Assembly (NCBI GenBank): GCA_016929905.1
Contig: JAFGHX010000032.1
Location: 1 to 64,000, forward strand
Source of the DNA: Kiritimatiellia bacterium
GTDB taxonomy: Bacteria; Verrucomicrobiota; Kiritimatiellia; JAFGHX01
Direction of reading: 5' to 3'
DNA length: 64,000 bases
How positions within the stretch are numbered: position 1 is the stretch's first letter; each line of letters starts with the position of its first letter. Of the stretch, positions 1 through 11,156 are shown in pieces. The notes beneath the pieces are model-generated. The model saw only the letters and a list, made by a program, of their open reading frames with translations, was not told where the DNA came from and did not search any database. Made by a program: the position numbers and the translations under genes.

Positions 1-21
1 CGCCGTCGTGCCTCCTGGCTT

Positions 22-48
22 CCGCCGTCGCTCTGCGAGCTATGGCGG
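22..48. repeat. Short imperfect hairpin (CCGCC...GGCGG type)
   Basis: The arms CCGCCGTCGCT (22-32) and AGCTATGGCGG (38-48) can pair at 9 of 11 positions around a 5-nt loop. Similar palindromes occur at 40184-40216 and 42543-42578, so this looks like a dispersed small element and not a unique structure. No gene is visible in 1-132. Confidence 0.5.
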
Positions 49-66
49 ACAAGTCGTCGGGCGCGG

Positions 67-122
67 CTTACTCGAGAACTTACTCGAGAACTTACTCGAG
101 AACTTGCTCGAGACAAGTTCTC
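67..122. repeat. AACTTRCTCGAG-type repeat downstream of nadC
   Basis: Three tandem 12-bp units CTTACTCGAGAA (67-102) are followed by a variant unit. The end folds into a 9-bp perfect stem, GAGAACTTG (98-106) with CAAGTTCTC (114-122), around a 7-nt loop. Related structures occur at 36951-36980 and 63626-63675, each at a stop codon. This copy ends 10 bp beyond the nadC stop, so a transcription-end or mRNA-stability role is possible. No T-tract follows it. Confidence 0.7.
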
Positions 123-132
123 CAGACCCGTT

Positions 133-993
133 CTACTCCAACTCCAACGACAAATCCACCGCGCGCGCCGAATGGGTCAGGCATCCGAGCGAAATCGCGT
201 TGACACCGGTGCGCGCCACCTCCTCGACGTTCTGAAGCGTGATGCCGCCCGACCCCTCCAGCCTGCAGCGCCCGTCCGCCGCACGAACACAAAGCCGCAT
301 CGTCTCCGGCGGCATGTTGTCGAGCAGGATCCAATCGGGGTTCGCCTGCAGCGCGTCCTGGAGCTCGTCGACGGATTCCACCTCGATCTCGATCGGGAGC
401 CCCGGCCTGGCGGCGCGTGCGGCGCGGACCGCCTCGGCCAGTGTGCGGGCCGTGCCGCCGCGCCAAAGCCGGCGGTGGTTGTCCTTGATGAGTATACGGT
501 CGAACAGGCCGATGCGGTGGTTCCTGCCGCCGCCGCAAAGGACGGCATACTTCTCGAGGCGACGCAGGGTCGGCGTCGTCTTGCGGGTGTCCAGCACGTC
601 CGCGCCGTACGGCTGCGTCCGGCGCACGAACTCACGGGTCAACGTTGCAATCCCGCTCATGCGCTGCATGAAGTTCAGAGCGGTGCGTTCGGCGATCAGG
701 ATCCGGCCGGCCGATCCGCGCACCACGGCCACGGTGGTTCCGGGCGCGACCGCATCGCCCTCCGCCGCCCGGCTTTCCCAGCCCAGAGCAGGCTCCACAT
801 ACTGGAAGACGAGCCGCGCGACAGGGCTGCCGGCAAGCACGCACGCTTCGCGCGCGATAATCGCGCCGCAGGCCTGTGCCTCGGGCGAGACCAGTGCCTC
901 GGTCGTCGCGTCGCCGGTGCCCACGTCCTCCTCAACGGCGCGGCGCACCAGCTCCGCCACGGCCGGGTCGTTCGACAGGTCGGGCAAGTTCAT
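133..993 (-). CDS. nadC: Nicotinate-nucleotide pyrophosphorylase (quinolinate phosphoribosyltransferase)
   Basis: This 286-residue protein has the usual length of NadC, which condenses quinolinate with PRPP and releases CO2 to give nicotinate mononucleotide in NAD synthesis. Visible family motifs are LNFMQRMSGIAT (about residues 104-115), DTRKTTPTLRRLEKYAV followed by a glycine-rich NHR stretch (about 134-160), the acidic strand EIEVESVDEL, LLDNMPPE, and the C-terminal EGSGGI and SLGCLTHS segments. No typical glycine insertion or truncation is seen. The gene lies 48 bp downstream of nrdJ on the same strand. Its start has no strong Shine-Dalgarno sequence, so it may be translated from a longer nrdJ transcript. 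nadA and nadB are not in the window. Confidence 0.95.
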   Translation of the reverse strand: MNLPDLSNDPAVAELVRRAVEEDVGTGDATTEALVSPEAQACGAIIAREACVLAGSPVARLVFQYVEPALGWESRAAEGDAVAPGTTVAVVRGSAGRILIAERTALNFMQRMSGIATLTREFVRRTQPYGADVLDTRKTTPTLRRLEKYAVLCGGGRNHRIGLFDRILIKDNHRRLWRGGTARTLAEAVRAARAARPGLPIEIEVESVDELQDALQANPDWILLDNMPPETMRLCVRAADGRCRLEGSGGITLQNVEEVARTGVNAISLGCLTHSARAVDLSLELE

Positions 994-1041
994 TTGGCAG
1001 GCAGTGTCGAGCGCCCGGAACCCGCTGTCAAGCGCCGATTC

Positions 1042-3921
<2,880 letters not shown>

Positions 3922-4146
3922 GAGGGAAGTCCTCCAAGAACGCCACGCACAGCCGATCCCGCACCGGCATCACCATTTTCCCGACCGGCTGTACGAACCG
4001 TAAGGCAGGTTGACAGATTGGCGTGACGTACAACACGCGCCGTACCGCGTCCGCCGGAACACGTCTGGCGCCAACGCCATTGCGACGTCACGGCGCGTAG
4101 CTTGCCACAAATCGAAAACCATTTCAAGCCTGAGAACACAGACTGT

Positions 4147-5490
4147 TCATTTTTCCCGTTTCGCACGCGCCTGCAGCACGATTGGAGCCCCTTCCAGCTC
4201 GAAGGCCTCGTGGAAGCGGCGGGTGAGATAGCGCTGATAGACGGGCGTCAGGCGGCGGGGGTCGTTGACAAAGAGCAGAATGCGGATCGGCCCGACGCCC
4301 GCCTGCGTGGCGTAGTAGATCTTCAGTCGCCTACCCTTCACCTCCGGCGGCAGCCTGGCGGCACAGGCCTCGGCGAGGGCGCGGTTCAGGGGCGCGGTCG
4401 GGATCTGCGTGCGCAAGCGGCCCGCGACGCGCTCAACGGTTTCGATGCTCTGCCGCACGTTATAGCCTGTGTGCGCGGAGACGAAGACGACCGGCACGAA
4501 ATCGAGCCAGGGGAACGTTCGGGCCAGCGCCGCCCGATACGCGCGCTGGGTGGTCTTGCCGGCCAGGTCCCACTTGTTCACGAGCAGCACGCACCCTTTG
4601 TTCCAGCGCAGAATGCAGGCGGCGATCTTCTTGTCGTGCGCGTTGGGGCCCTGCTGCGCATCGAGCACGAACACCACAACGTCCGCGGCGCGAATACTGC
4701 GTTCGGCGCGCGCCAGGCTGAAGTGTTCGAGCGACGATTTGACCCGGCGCGCGCGTACGAGGCCCGGCGTGTCGGTCAACAGGTAGTGTCGCGCCTGCGC
4801 GCCGCGGCCGATGCGGAACGGGATGTCCACACTGTCCCGCGTCGTGCCAGGCTGTTCGGAGACGATCAGACGCTCGCTGTTCAGGACGCGGTTGATGTAG
4901 GAGGATTTCCCCACGTTCGGATGCCCCGCGACCGTCACCCTCAACGGCTCGCCGTCCGCCGGGCTGTCCGTCGCGGGCAACGCGGCGGCGACCGCCTCGA
5001 GCAGCGCGTCGAACCCGCGATTGTGCAGGGCGGAGACGGGAAAGACCGGGAACCCGAACGCGAGGAACTCGTCGGCCTGCTCGTCGAGGCGCGGATTGTC
5101 GGCCTTGTTGGCGGCCACAAACACCGGCCGGCCGCCGCGCCGCGCGCGGCCGGCCGCATAGGTGTCCAGCGGGGCAAGGCCCGCCTGCACGTCCGTCGCC
5201 AGCACCACAACGGCCGCGTCGGCCAGCGCCTGCTCGATCTGGCGCTGCATGCCGGCCTGAATCCGGTCGCCGGCCGGCGCGGAGCCGAATTCCGCGATTC
5301 CGCCCGTGTCGATCAGCTCGAAGGACCGTTCGCCCCAAAGGACCTCGGCGGCCAGCCGGTCGCGCGTGACCCCGCTGTGCTCGTGAACGATGGCCGCGCG
5401 CCGCCCGAGGAGCCGGTTGAAAATCGCCGACTTGCCTACGTTCGGCCGCCCGATGATCGCGACGGCACGGCGTTGAACTGTCTCGGACAT
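4147..5490 (-). CDS. der: Ribosome biogenesis GTPase Der (EngA)
   Basis: Der is a tandem-GTPase that assists 50S ribosomal subunit assembly. Both G domains are visible. The first has GRPNVGKS near residue 15, a DTGG motif and NKAD. The second has GHPNVGKSS near residue 185, a DTPG motif and NKWD. A C-terminal KH-like domain follows (about residues 350-447). The 447-residue length is normal. The start was placed at MSETVQRR because the G1 strand follows directly; an in-frame ATG lies eight codons upstream. It is transcribed in the same direction as nrdJ, 225 bp apart. Confidence 0.95.
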   Translation of the reverse strand: MSETVQRRAVAIIGRPNVGKSAIFNRLLGRRAAIVHEHSGVTRDRLAAEVLWGERSFELIDTGGIAEFGSAPAGDRIQAGMQRQIEQALADAAVVVLATDVQAGLAPLDTYAAGRARRGGRPVFVAANKADNPRLDEQADEFLAFGFPVFPVSALHNRGFDALLEAVAAALPATDSPADGEPLRVTVAGHPNVGKSSYINRVLNSERLIVSEQPGTTRDSVDIPFRIGRGAQARHYLLTDTPGLVRARRVKSSLEHFSLARAERSIRAADVVVFVLDAQQGPNAHDKKIAACILRWNKGCVLLVNKWDLAGKTTQRAYRAALARTFPWLDFVPVVFVSAHTGYNVRQSIETVERVAGRLRTQIPTAPLNRALAEACAARLPPEVKGRRLKIYYATQAGVGPIRILLFVNDPRRLTPVYQRYLTRRFHEAFELEGAPIVLQARAKREK

Positions 5491-5520
5491 GGTCGGCGCC
5501 TCCATAGAACGCACGGGCGC

Positions 5521-5560
5521 TGGAAGGGTGGAAGAATGGAAGAGTGGAAGGATGGGATGG
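5521..5560. repeat. 8-bp-period TGGAAGNN array upstream of der
   Basis: Four TGGAAGNN units (5521-5552) are followed by a degenerate TGGGATGG unit. The array lies in the 245-bp gap between der and pgsA. It is similar in style to the 7-bp arrays elsewhere in the window but has an 8-bp period. Confidence 0.7.
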
Positions 5561-5690
5561 ATGAAAGCATGGAGAAGAGCCCGAGCTCAGGAGGCCGAGC
5601 TATCTCGCCAAGAGCGGCTCATTCCGGCCTCTGCGCTCACGGCCGCCCCCCCGTCCTTCCCCTCCTCCGTTCTGCCCTCTTCCGAATCAT

Positions 5691-5732
5691 CAATTTCGAG
5701 TTTCAAGTTTCAAGTTTCGAGTTTCAAGTTTC
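5691..5732. repeat. Heptamer array GAGTTTC/AAGTTTC
   Basis: Six 7-bp units (CAATTTC, GAGTTTC, AAGTTTC, AAGTTTC, GAGTTTC, AAGTTTC) end 3 bp from the pgsA stop codon. On the pgsA strand the units read CTTGAAA or CTCGAAA, so TGA triplets recur with 7-bp spacing. Confidence 0.85.
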
Positions 5733-5735
5733 GCA

Positions 5736-6341
5736 TCACGCCTTCTCGAGCTGCCGGATGCCGTCGGCCACGTAGAGGATCCCGGAGACGGCGGTGAAGA
5801 AGCTGGCCGCACCGAGCACCCAGGCGAACCCGCTCGTGCCGAGTTTGGCGAGCACCCAGACGATGAGCAGCATCTGAGAAACCGTCGCCAGCTTGCCCGT
5901 CACGCGCGGGCGCACAACCACGTCGCCGGCCATATGGTGAATGATCAGCGCGCCCAGGATCAGGACGACGTCGCGGCTGACAACGAGCAGGAAGAACCAG
6001 ATCGGGATATTGGGCTCGAACACCGTGGCGGACGGGCGGCCGAGCACAATGATGGCGGAAAGCAGCAGGGCCTTGTCGGCCAGCGGATCGAGCAGTGTGC
6101 CCAGCCGCGTGACTTCGTTGCGGGTGCGGGCCAGGTATCCGTCGAGCGCATCGGACAACGCCGTGCCGAGAAAGACGACCATGGCCGCCCAGCGGATGAC
6201 CCAGTTGGGCTCGCTGCCGTCCGCGGCGCCGACGACATAATACATGAGGAGCAGGATGAACACCGGCACGCAGAGGATGCGCGCGATCGTGATCCGGTTG
6301 GCCAGCGTCAGGCCGTAGCGATGCTCGCGCTTCTCCGTCAC
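5736..6341 (-). CDS. pgsA: CDP-diacylglycerol--glycerol-3-phosphate 3-phosphatidyltransferase
   Basis: This 201-residue inner-membrane enzyme makes phosphatidylglycerol phosphate from CDP-diacylglycerol and glycerol-3-phosphate. The CDP-alcohol phosphatidyltransferase signature is complete: DALDGYLAR, then eight residues, then GTLLDPLAD (about residues 63-88). Several hydrophobic segments flank it. The start is GTG at 6341, overlapping the gltX stop in a GTGA tetranucleotide, with AAGGAGG just upstream; this indicates translational coupling to gltX. The stop is followed within 3 bp by a heptamer array. Confidence 0.93.
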   Translation of the reverse strand: MTEKREHRYGLTLANRITIARILCVPVFILLLMYYVVGAADGSEPNWVIRWAAMVVFLGTALSDALDGYLARTRNEVTRLGTLLDPLADKALLLSAIIVLGRPSATVFEPNIPIWFFLLVVSRDVVLILGALIIHHMAGDVVVRPRVTGKLATVSQMLLIVWVLAKLGTSGFAWVLGAASFFTAVSGILYVADGIRQLEKA

Positions 6342-7696
6342 GTGCCCTCCTTCTCAAGTTGGCTGAGCGTTCGCGCCATGCGGGCGGCGACCCGTTTGCC
6401 GCCGAGTACGTCCAGCATTTCGAACAGGCCCGGGCCCTGCGAAGAGCCCGAAACGGCCACGCGCACGGCGTGGATCAGGGCGCCCGCCCCCAGCCCGGCG
6501 GCGTCCGCCGTCTCGCGCAACGCCTGCTCCGCCTCGGCGGCCGTGAGCGGATCGGCGCCGGCGTACCGCTCGCGCAGCAGGCGCACGGCCTCCGGAACGC
6601 CGGGCTTGCCCAGCCGCTTGCGCATCGCCTTCGCATCGCAGGGGTAGTCCTCGGTAAAGAAATAGGGCGCCTGGTCCGCAAGGTCCGGATAGCGCTTCAC
6701 ACGCACCTGCATCAGGGCCAGCACACGCCGGAAATAGACTTCCGGCTCGATGCCCGGCCCGTAGTCGGCCAGGCTGCCGCACATCGCGCCCCACAGCCCG
6801 CGTTGCTCCAGCACCGCGCGGCAATGCCGTGCGAACGTCTCCGGCGACTGCGCGCGGATGTACTCGCCGTTCATCCACAGCAGCTTTTCCATGTCCATCC
6901 GGGCCGGAGCGGAGTTGATTCGGGCCAGATCGAACAGGGCGACCATCTCCTCGCGCGTCAGAACTTCCCGGTCGCCGCCGGGCGACCAGCCGAGCAGGCT
7001 GAGGAAATTAAAGAGCACGTCAGGCAGGTAGCCCTGCTCCTTGAAATCGCCGACGAACGCGGCGCCGTCGCGTTTCGAGTACGGTTTGCCCTGCGCGTTG
7101 ACGATCATCGGCAGATGCGCGTAATGGGGCACGGCCGCCTCGAGCGCGCGGTACAGGGCAATGTGCCGGTAGGTGTTCTCCACGTGGTCGTCGCCGCGCA
7201 GGATGTGGGTGATCCCCATCTCGATGTCGTCGACCACATTGGCCAGATGAAAGACGGGCGTGCCGTCGGAGCGGACGATGACAAAATCCTTCATGTCCTT
7301 CGCTTCTTTGCGCAAATCGCCCTTCACCTCGTCGTGATAGGCCACATCGGTGCCCGGCATCCGGAACACCACGCACTCGCCCTGCCCCGTCCCGCCCTTG
7401 TCCTCCTTGTAGGCGTGCCCCGTCTGTAACAACCGTTCGGCAGCCTGCACGTGCGCCGCCAGCCGCGTGGATTGATACAGCGGCTCCTCGTCATAATCCA
7501 GGCCGAGCCAGTTCATCGCGTCGAGAACCGCCCGGACCGCTTCCGGCGTCGACCGCTCCCGGTCCGTGTCTTCGATCCTCAGCAGGAACTTGCCGCGCTC
7601 ATGGCGGGCGAACAACCAGTTGTAAATGGCCGTGCGGATGTTCCCGATATGGACTTCACCCGTCGGGCTCGGCGCGAATCGCACGCGTACGCTCAT
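6338..7696 (-). CDS. gltX: Glutamyl-tRNA synthetase
   Basis: This 452-residue class I synthetase charges tRNA-Glu. The HIGH-type motif is PSPTGEVHIGNIRTAIYNW near the N-terminus (HIGN variant), and the KMSKS loop is PYSKRDGA (about residues 237-244). The C-terminal anticodon-binding helical region is present. The start was chosen at MSVRVRF because GGAAGG lies 8 nt upstream and the catalytic fold begins there. An ATG six codons further upstream lies in a CCGGATR heptamer array without a Shine-Dalgarno sequence. glnS lies upstream on the same strand. Confidence 0.95.
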   Translation of the reverse strand: MSVRVRFAPSPTGEVHIGNIRTAIYNWLFARHERGKFLLRIEDTDRERSTPEAVRAVLDAMNWLGLDYDEEPLYQSTRLAAHVQAAERLLQTGHAYKEDKGGTGQGECVVFRMPGTDVAYHDEVKGDLRKEAKDMKDFVIVRSDGTPVFHLANVVDDIEMGITHILRGDDHVENTYRHIALYRALEAAVPHYAHLPMIVNAQGKPYSKRDGAAFVGDFKEQGYLPDVLFNFLSLLGWSPGGDREVLTREEMVALFDLARINSAPARMDMEKLLWMNGEYIRAQSPETFARHCRAVLEQRGLWGAMCGSLADYGPGIEPEVYFRRVLALMQVRVKRYPDLADQAPYFFTEDYPCDAKAMRKRLGKPGVPEAVRLLRERYAGADPLTAAEAEQALRETADAAGLGAGALIHAVRVAVSGSSQGPGLFEMLDVLGGKRVAARMARTLSQLEKEGT

Positions 7697-7708
7697 GACT
7701 CCTGCCTT

Positions 7709-7736
7709 CCGCATGCCGGATACCGGATGCCGGATA
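7709..7736. repeat. Heptamer array CCGGATR
   Basis: Four 7-bp units (CCGCATG, CCGGATA, CCGGATG, CCGGATA) lie between glnS and gltX. They overlap the upstream in-frame ATG of gltX, which argues against that start. This array contains no TGA, unlike most of the others. Confidence 0.8.
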
Positions 7737-7747
7737 GATGTTAGGTG

Positions 7748-9508
7748 TCAGCCGGCTGACGATGGGCCGCCGGCCCGTTCGATCTTCGCCCATGAATCGC
7801 GCAGGGCGACGGCGCGGTTGAATACCAGGCGCTCCGGGGTTGAGTCAACCGAATCCACACAGAAATAGCCTTGGCGCAGGAACTGGAAACGCGAGCCGCG
7901 GTCGGCCGTCTTGAGGCCGGGCTCCACTTTGCAGCCTGTCACGACCTCCAGCGAGCCCGGATTCAGGCGCGCCTTCCAATCCGCGGACTCGTCGGCCTCG
8001 CCCGGCCCGGCCTCCGAGAGCAGGTGGTCGTACAGGCGGACCTCCGCGTCCAGGGCGTGGGCGGCCGAAACCCAGTGCAGGGTCCCGCGCACCTTCCGCC
8101 CGTCCTCCGACCCGCCGCCCTTCGTGGCGGGGTCGTAGGTGCAGCGCAATTCCCGGATCGCCCCGCTCTTCTCGTCCCGGACCGCCTCCCGGCACGTGAC
8201 GTAGTAGGCGTGCTTGAGGCGCACCTCCATGCCCGGTGCGAGCCGGTACCACTTCTTCGGCGCGTCCTCGCGAAAGTCGTCGCGCTCGACATAGAGCACG
8301 CGCGAGAACGGCAGCTTGCGCGTGCCCGCGCCGGGATCCTCCGGGTTGTTCTCCGCGTCGAGTTCTTCGGTTTGCCCCTCCGGATAGTTCTCGATCACGA
8401 GCCGAAGCGGGTGCAGGACCGCCATGACGCGCGGCGCCCGCTTGTTCAGATCGTCGCGCAGGCCGTGCTCCAGCCGTGAGACGTCCAGAACCCCTTCGAA
8501 CTTGGTCACGCCGATCCGATCGCAAAACGCGCGTATGGCCTCCGGCGTGTAACCGCGGCGGCGCAGCCCGGACAGCGTCGGCATGCGCGGATCGTCCCAC
8601 CCGCTGACGAGCCCTTCCTGCACGAGCTGGAGCAACTTGCGCTTGCTCATGACCGTGCGCGTCAGGTTCAGACGCGCAAACTCAATCTGCCGCGGCCGGC
8701 ACGGCACGTCCAGATGCGCCAGGCACCAGTCGTACAGCGGGCGGTGGTCCTCGAATTCCAGCGTGCAGATGGAATGCGTGATGCCCTCGATCGCGTCGGA
8801 GAGCGGATGCGCGTAGTCGTACATGGGGTAGATGCACCAGGCGTCGCCCGTGCGGTGATGCGCCTGCTTCAGCACGCGATAGAGGGTCGGATCGCGCATG
8901 TTCATGTTCGGCGCCGCCATGTCGATCTTGGCGCGCAGCACGTGCGTGCCCTCCTCGAACTCGCCGGCCCGCATCCGCCGGAACAAGTCCAGATTCTCCG
9001 GCACGGACCGGTTCCGATAGGGGCTTTCCCGGCCCGGCTGGGTCAGCGTGCCGCGGTATTCGCGGATCTGGTCGGCGCTCAGGCTGTCGACGTAGGCTTT
9101 CCCTCTCTCGATGAGTTGGACGGCGTATTGATAAAGCTGTTCGAAGTAGTCGGAGGCGTAGTACTCGCGCTGCGCCCAGTCGAATCCGAGCCAGCGCACG
9201 TCGTGCTTGATCGATTCGACGTATTCCACCTCTTCCTTCGACGGGTTCGTGTCGTCAAAACGCAGGTTGCAGGTGCCGCCATAACGCTGGGCGAGCCCGA
9301 AGTTGAGGCAGATCGATTTCGCATGCCCGATATGCAGATACCCGTTCGGCTCCGGCGGGAACCGCGTGGCGACGCGGCCCCCGTTCTTGCCCGCGGCCAG
9401 GTCGGCCTCGATGATTTCGCGAATGAAATTGGCTGCCGGCGCCTCGCCGGCCCCCTCTGCCGCAGCCGACGGCTCGCGCCCGGCCCCCGCTCGTGTCGAA
9501 TCGCTCAC
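7748..9508 (-). CDS. glnS: Glutaminyl-tRNA synthetase
   Basis: This 586-residue class I synthetase charges tRNA-Gln. The HIGH motif lies in [20 protein letters not shown], the KMSKS motif appears as VMSKRKL, and two C-terminal beta-barrel anticodon-binding domains follow. The start was set at GTG (VSDSTRAG) because GGGGAGGG lies 6 nt upstream; the ATG six codons earlier lacks such a site. A direct GlnRS suggests the organism need not use the transamidation route for Gln-tRNA, although gatCAB cannot be excluded elsewhere. It may be co-transcribed with gltX and pgsA. Confidence 0.93.
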   Translation of the reverse strand: MSDSTRAGAGREPSAAAEGAGEAPAANFIREIIEADLAAGKNGGRVATRFPPEPNGYLHIGHAKSICLNFGLAQRYGGTCNLRFDDTNPSKEEVEYVESIKHDVRWLGFDWAQREYYASDYFEQLYQYAVQLIERGKAYVDSLSADQIREYRGTLTQPGRESPYRNRSVPENLDLFRRMRAGEFEEGTHVLRAKIDMAAPNMNMRDPTLYRVLKQAHHRTGDAWCIYPMYDYAHPLSDAIEGITHSICTLEFEDHRPLYDWCLAHLDVPCRPRQIEFARLNLTRTVMSKRKLLQLVQEGLVSGWDDPRMPTLSGLRRRGYTPEAIRAFCDRIGVTKFEGVLDVSRLEHGLRDDLNKRAPRVMAVLHPLRLVIENYPEGQTEELDAENNPEDPGAGTRKLPFSRVLYVERDDFREDAPKKWYRLAPGMEVRLKHAYYVTCREAVRDEKSGAIRELRCTYDPATKGGGSEDGRKVRGTLHWVSAAHALDAEVRLYDHLLSEAGPGEADESADWKARLNPGSLEVVTGCKVEPGLKTADRGSRFQFLRQGYFCVDSVDSTPERLVFNRAVALRDSWAKIERAGGPSSAG

Positions 9509-9704
9509 CGCACACCCTCCCCACACGAAATCCTACACGCTACCGAAGAATTCACGTAACGACAAGCAGAATGAGAATGCTCGATCCGCCGCCGATCAGG
9601 GGCCGATCAGGGGCGCCGCGCCTGTTCTTGACAGCGGCCCGTCGATTTGGGATAGTGCCGCGGCATCGGAAAAACGTTGTTCCGTAGCTAAGGAGGACTG
9701 AAGG

Positions 9705-10688
9705 ATGAGACGACATGGGATGCTGTTGGTTTCGCTCTGCCTGGCCGCCGCCGTCACGCTGTGCGCCACGCACGCACCGGCCATGTGGGGCAAAGCCAAG
9801 ACGAAGACCGAGGACGGCAACGCGCAGATGGATCTGCCGGAGTACAAAGGGCTGAAACAGGCGATCGGCGTCGCCGACTTCGAGAACGAGTCCGGCTGGG
9901 CGGGCCGCTGGGATATCGGCAAGAACCTCACCATGATGATGGAGTCAGCCCTTTTCGATACGGGCCGGTTCGTGCTCGTGGAGCGCGAGAAGCTCAGTGA
10001 GGTGATCAAAGAGCAGGACCTCATGGCCAGCGGGCGCATGGCCAAAGCCAAGACGGCGGCGCAAACGGGCAAGATCCGGCCGGCGCGCTATCTGGCGCGC
10101 GGCGTGATCAGCGAGTGCGAAGAAAGCCAGTCCGGCGGGGGCGGCGGCATCGCCATCAAGGGGATCCGCGTCGGCGGCGGCAAGTCCGAGGCCCATATCG
10201 CGATCATCATGAAACTGATCGACACCACCACCGGCGAGATCGTGGCCAAGGAACGGATCGTGGGCAAGGCGGGCCGCACGGCGCTTAAGCTCGGCCTGTA
10301 CTTCAAGGGAGTCGGCACGGACATGGGCGGGTTCAAGAAGACCCCCCTGGCCCAGGCCGCCCAGGACTGCGTCAACCAGGGCGCGAAGATGATCGCCGTG
10401 AAGATGGAAGAGTTCCCCTTCGAGGGCAGCGTCGTCAAGGTCACGAACAGCGGCCAGATCATCATCAACCGCGGCTCCAACTTCGGCGTCGAGACGGGCC
10501 AGGAACTCATCCTCGCCGAGGACGGCGAGCTGCTGACGGACCCGGACACCGGCGCCGTGCTCGGCAAGGAGGAAGGCAAGGTCATCGGGAAGATCAAGGT
10601 GAGCAAGGTCGCCGAGACCATGTCGTACTGCGACGCCGTCGAAGGCGAGGCCAACCCGCCCACGGGCACCGTCGTCAAGGCGCAGTAG
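9705..10688 (+). CDS. Exported CsgG/HfaB-like protein
   Basis: This 327-residue protein has an N-terminal signal peptide (hydrophobic residues about 6-24). The AIGVADFENESG...ESALFDTGRFVLVERE pattern (about residues 46-95) is typical of the CsgG-type fold, as are the later repeat of substrate-type LIDTTTGEIV and the GKAGRTALKL stretch. CsgG proteins form outer-membrane secretion channels for curli, but many relatives have unknown roles. No curli subunit genes are nearby and no lipobox cysteine is obvious, so a true curli channel is not supported. AAGGAGG lies 8 nt before the ATG. A strong hairpin follows the stop. Confidence 0.75.
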   Translation: MRRHGMLLVSLCLAAAVTLCATHAPAMWGKAKTKTEDGNAQMDLPEYKGLKQAIGVADFENESGWAGRWDIGKNLTMMMESALFDTGRFVLVEREKLSEVIKEQDLMASGRMAKAKTAAQTGKIRPARYLARGVISECEESQSGGGGGIAIKGIRVGGGKSEAHIAIIMKLIDTTTGEIVAKERIVGKAGRTALKLGLYFKGVGTDMGGFKKTPLAQAAQDCVNQGAKMIAVKMEEFPFEGSVVKVTNSGQIIINRGSNFGVETGQELILAEDGELLTDPDTGAVLGKEEGKVIGKIKVSKVAETMSYCDAVEGEANPPTGTVVKAQ

Positions 10689-10711
10689 ACAGCCGCACAA
10701 CGCGACCAACC

Positions 10712-10733
10712 GGGGCGGTCGTTCGACCGCCCC
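10712..10733 (+). terminator. Hairpin terminator after the CsgG-like gene
   Basis: A perfect 10-bp stem, GGGGCGGTCG (10712-10721) with CGACCGCCCC (10724-10733), has a 2-nt loop and is followed by TT. It begins 24 bp after the stop codon. The T-tract is short, as is common in GC-rich genomes. Confidence 0.65.
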
Positions 10734-10758
10734 TTCCGGTCCCGGGTGTCAGACGCTC

Positions 10759-10786
10759 CTGACACCTGAAACCTGACACCTGAAAC
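10759..10786. repeat. Heptamer array CTGACAC/CTGAAAC
   Basis: Four alternating 7-bp units (CTGACAC, CTGAAAC, CTGACAC, CTGAAAC) lie between two plus-strand genes. TGA occurs in every unit, so on the coding strand it appears in all three reading frames. Confidence 0.85.
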
Positions 10787-10822
10787 CTCCGAACACGAGA
10801 CTCGAGTCGCCGTCGAACCGTC

Positions 10823-11107
10823 ATGGCATCACTGGAACCCGATCCGAAACAGCTGATCGCGTTGGCCAACTACCGCATGCCGTTCGGCAGGTACAAGGGC
10901 CGGCATCTGATCGACCTGCCCGAAGCCTATGTGTGCTGGTTCGCGCGCAAGGGGTTCCCGACAGGGCGGTTGGGCGATATGTTGCGGATGGTCCACGAGA
11001 TCAAGATCAACGGGCTGGAAGAGCTCGTGCGGCCGTTTCAGGCGCGGGAATGCCCGGCACGGCCGGCGGCGGGAGCCGACGAGGGAGGATCGGAGATCGA
11101 GGGTTGA
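10823..11107 (+). CDS. DUF3820 family small protein
   Basis: This 94-residue protein has the DUF3820 core: MPFGRYKGRHLIDLPEAYVC, then WFARKGFPTG and a helix ending in EELVRPF. The family is also labelled putative quorum-sensing-regulated virulence factor, but its biochemical function is not established. No signal peptide or membrane segment is seen, so it is probably cytosolic. The C-terminal 20 residues are low-complexity and acidic. It converges with the ADP-ribosylglycohydrolase gene 50 bp away. Confidence 0.8.
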   Translation: MASLEPDPKQLIALANYRMPFGRYKGRHLIDLPEAYVCWFARKGFPTGRLGDMLRMVHEIKINGLEELVRPFQARECPARPAAGADEGGSEIEG

Positions 11108-11156
11108 GGATCGCGCGGCGGAGCGCACCCGGCGCGAGCGTGTCTGCCGTTGGCCG

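Noticed and set aside
8..235. 75-codon frame containing LLENLLENLLENLLE
   Set aside because: The repeated peptide is just the translation of the 12-bp tandem repeat; there is no ribosome-binding site or homology.
3922..4146. Cobalamin riboswitch upstream of the B12-dependent reductase
   Set aside because: The leader was read for the conserved B12-box and core helices; only isolated short matches were found, so it was not called. A covariance-model search would settle it.
9705..10688. Functional curli secretion channel
   Set aside because: The CsgG-like fold is plausible, but no curli subunit or accessory genes and no lipobox were found.
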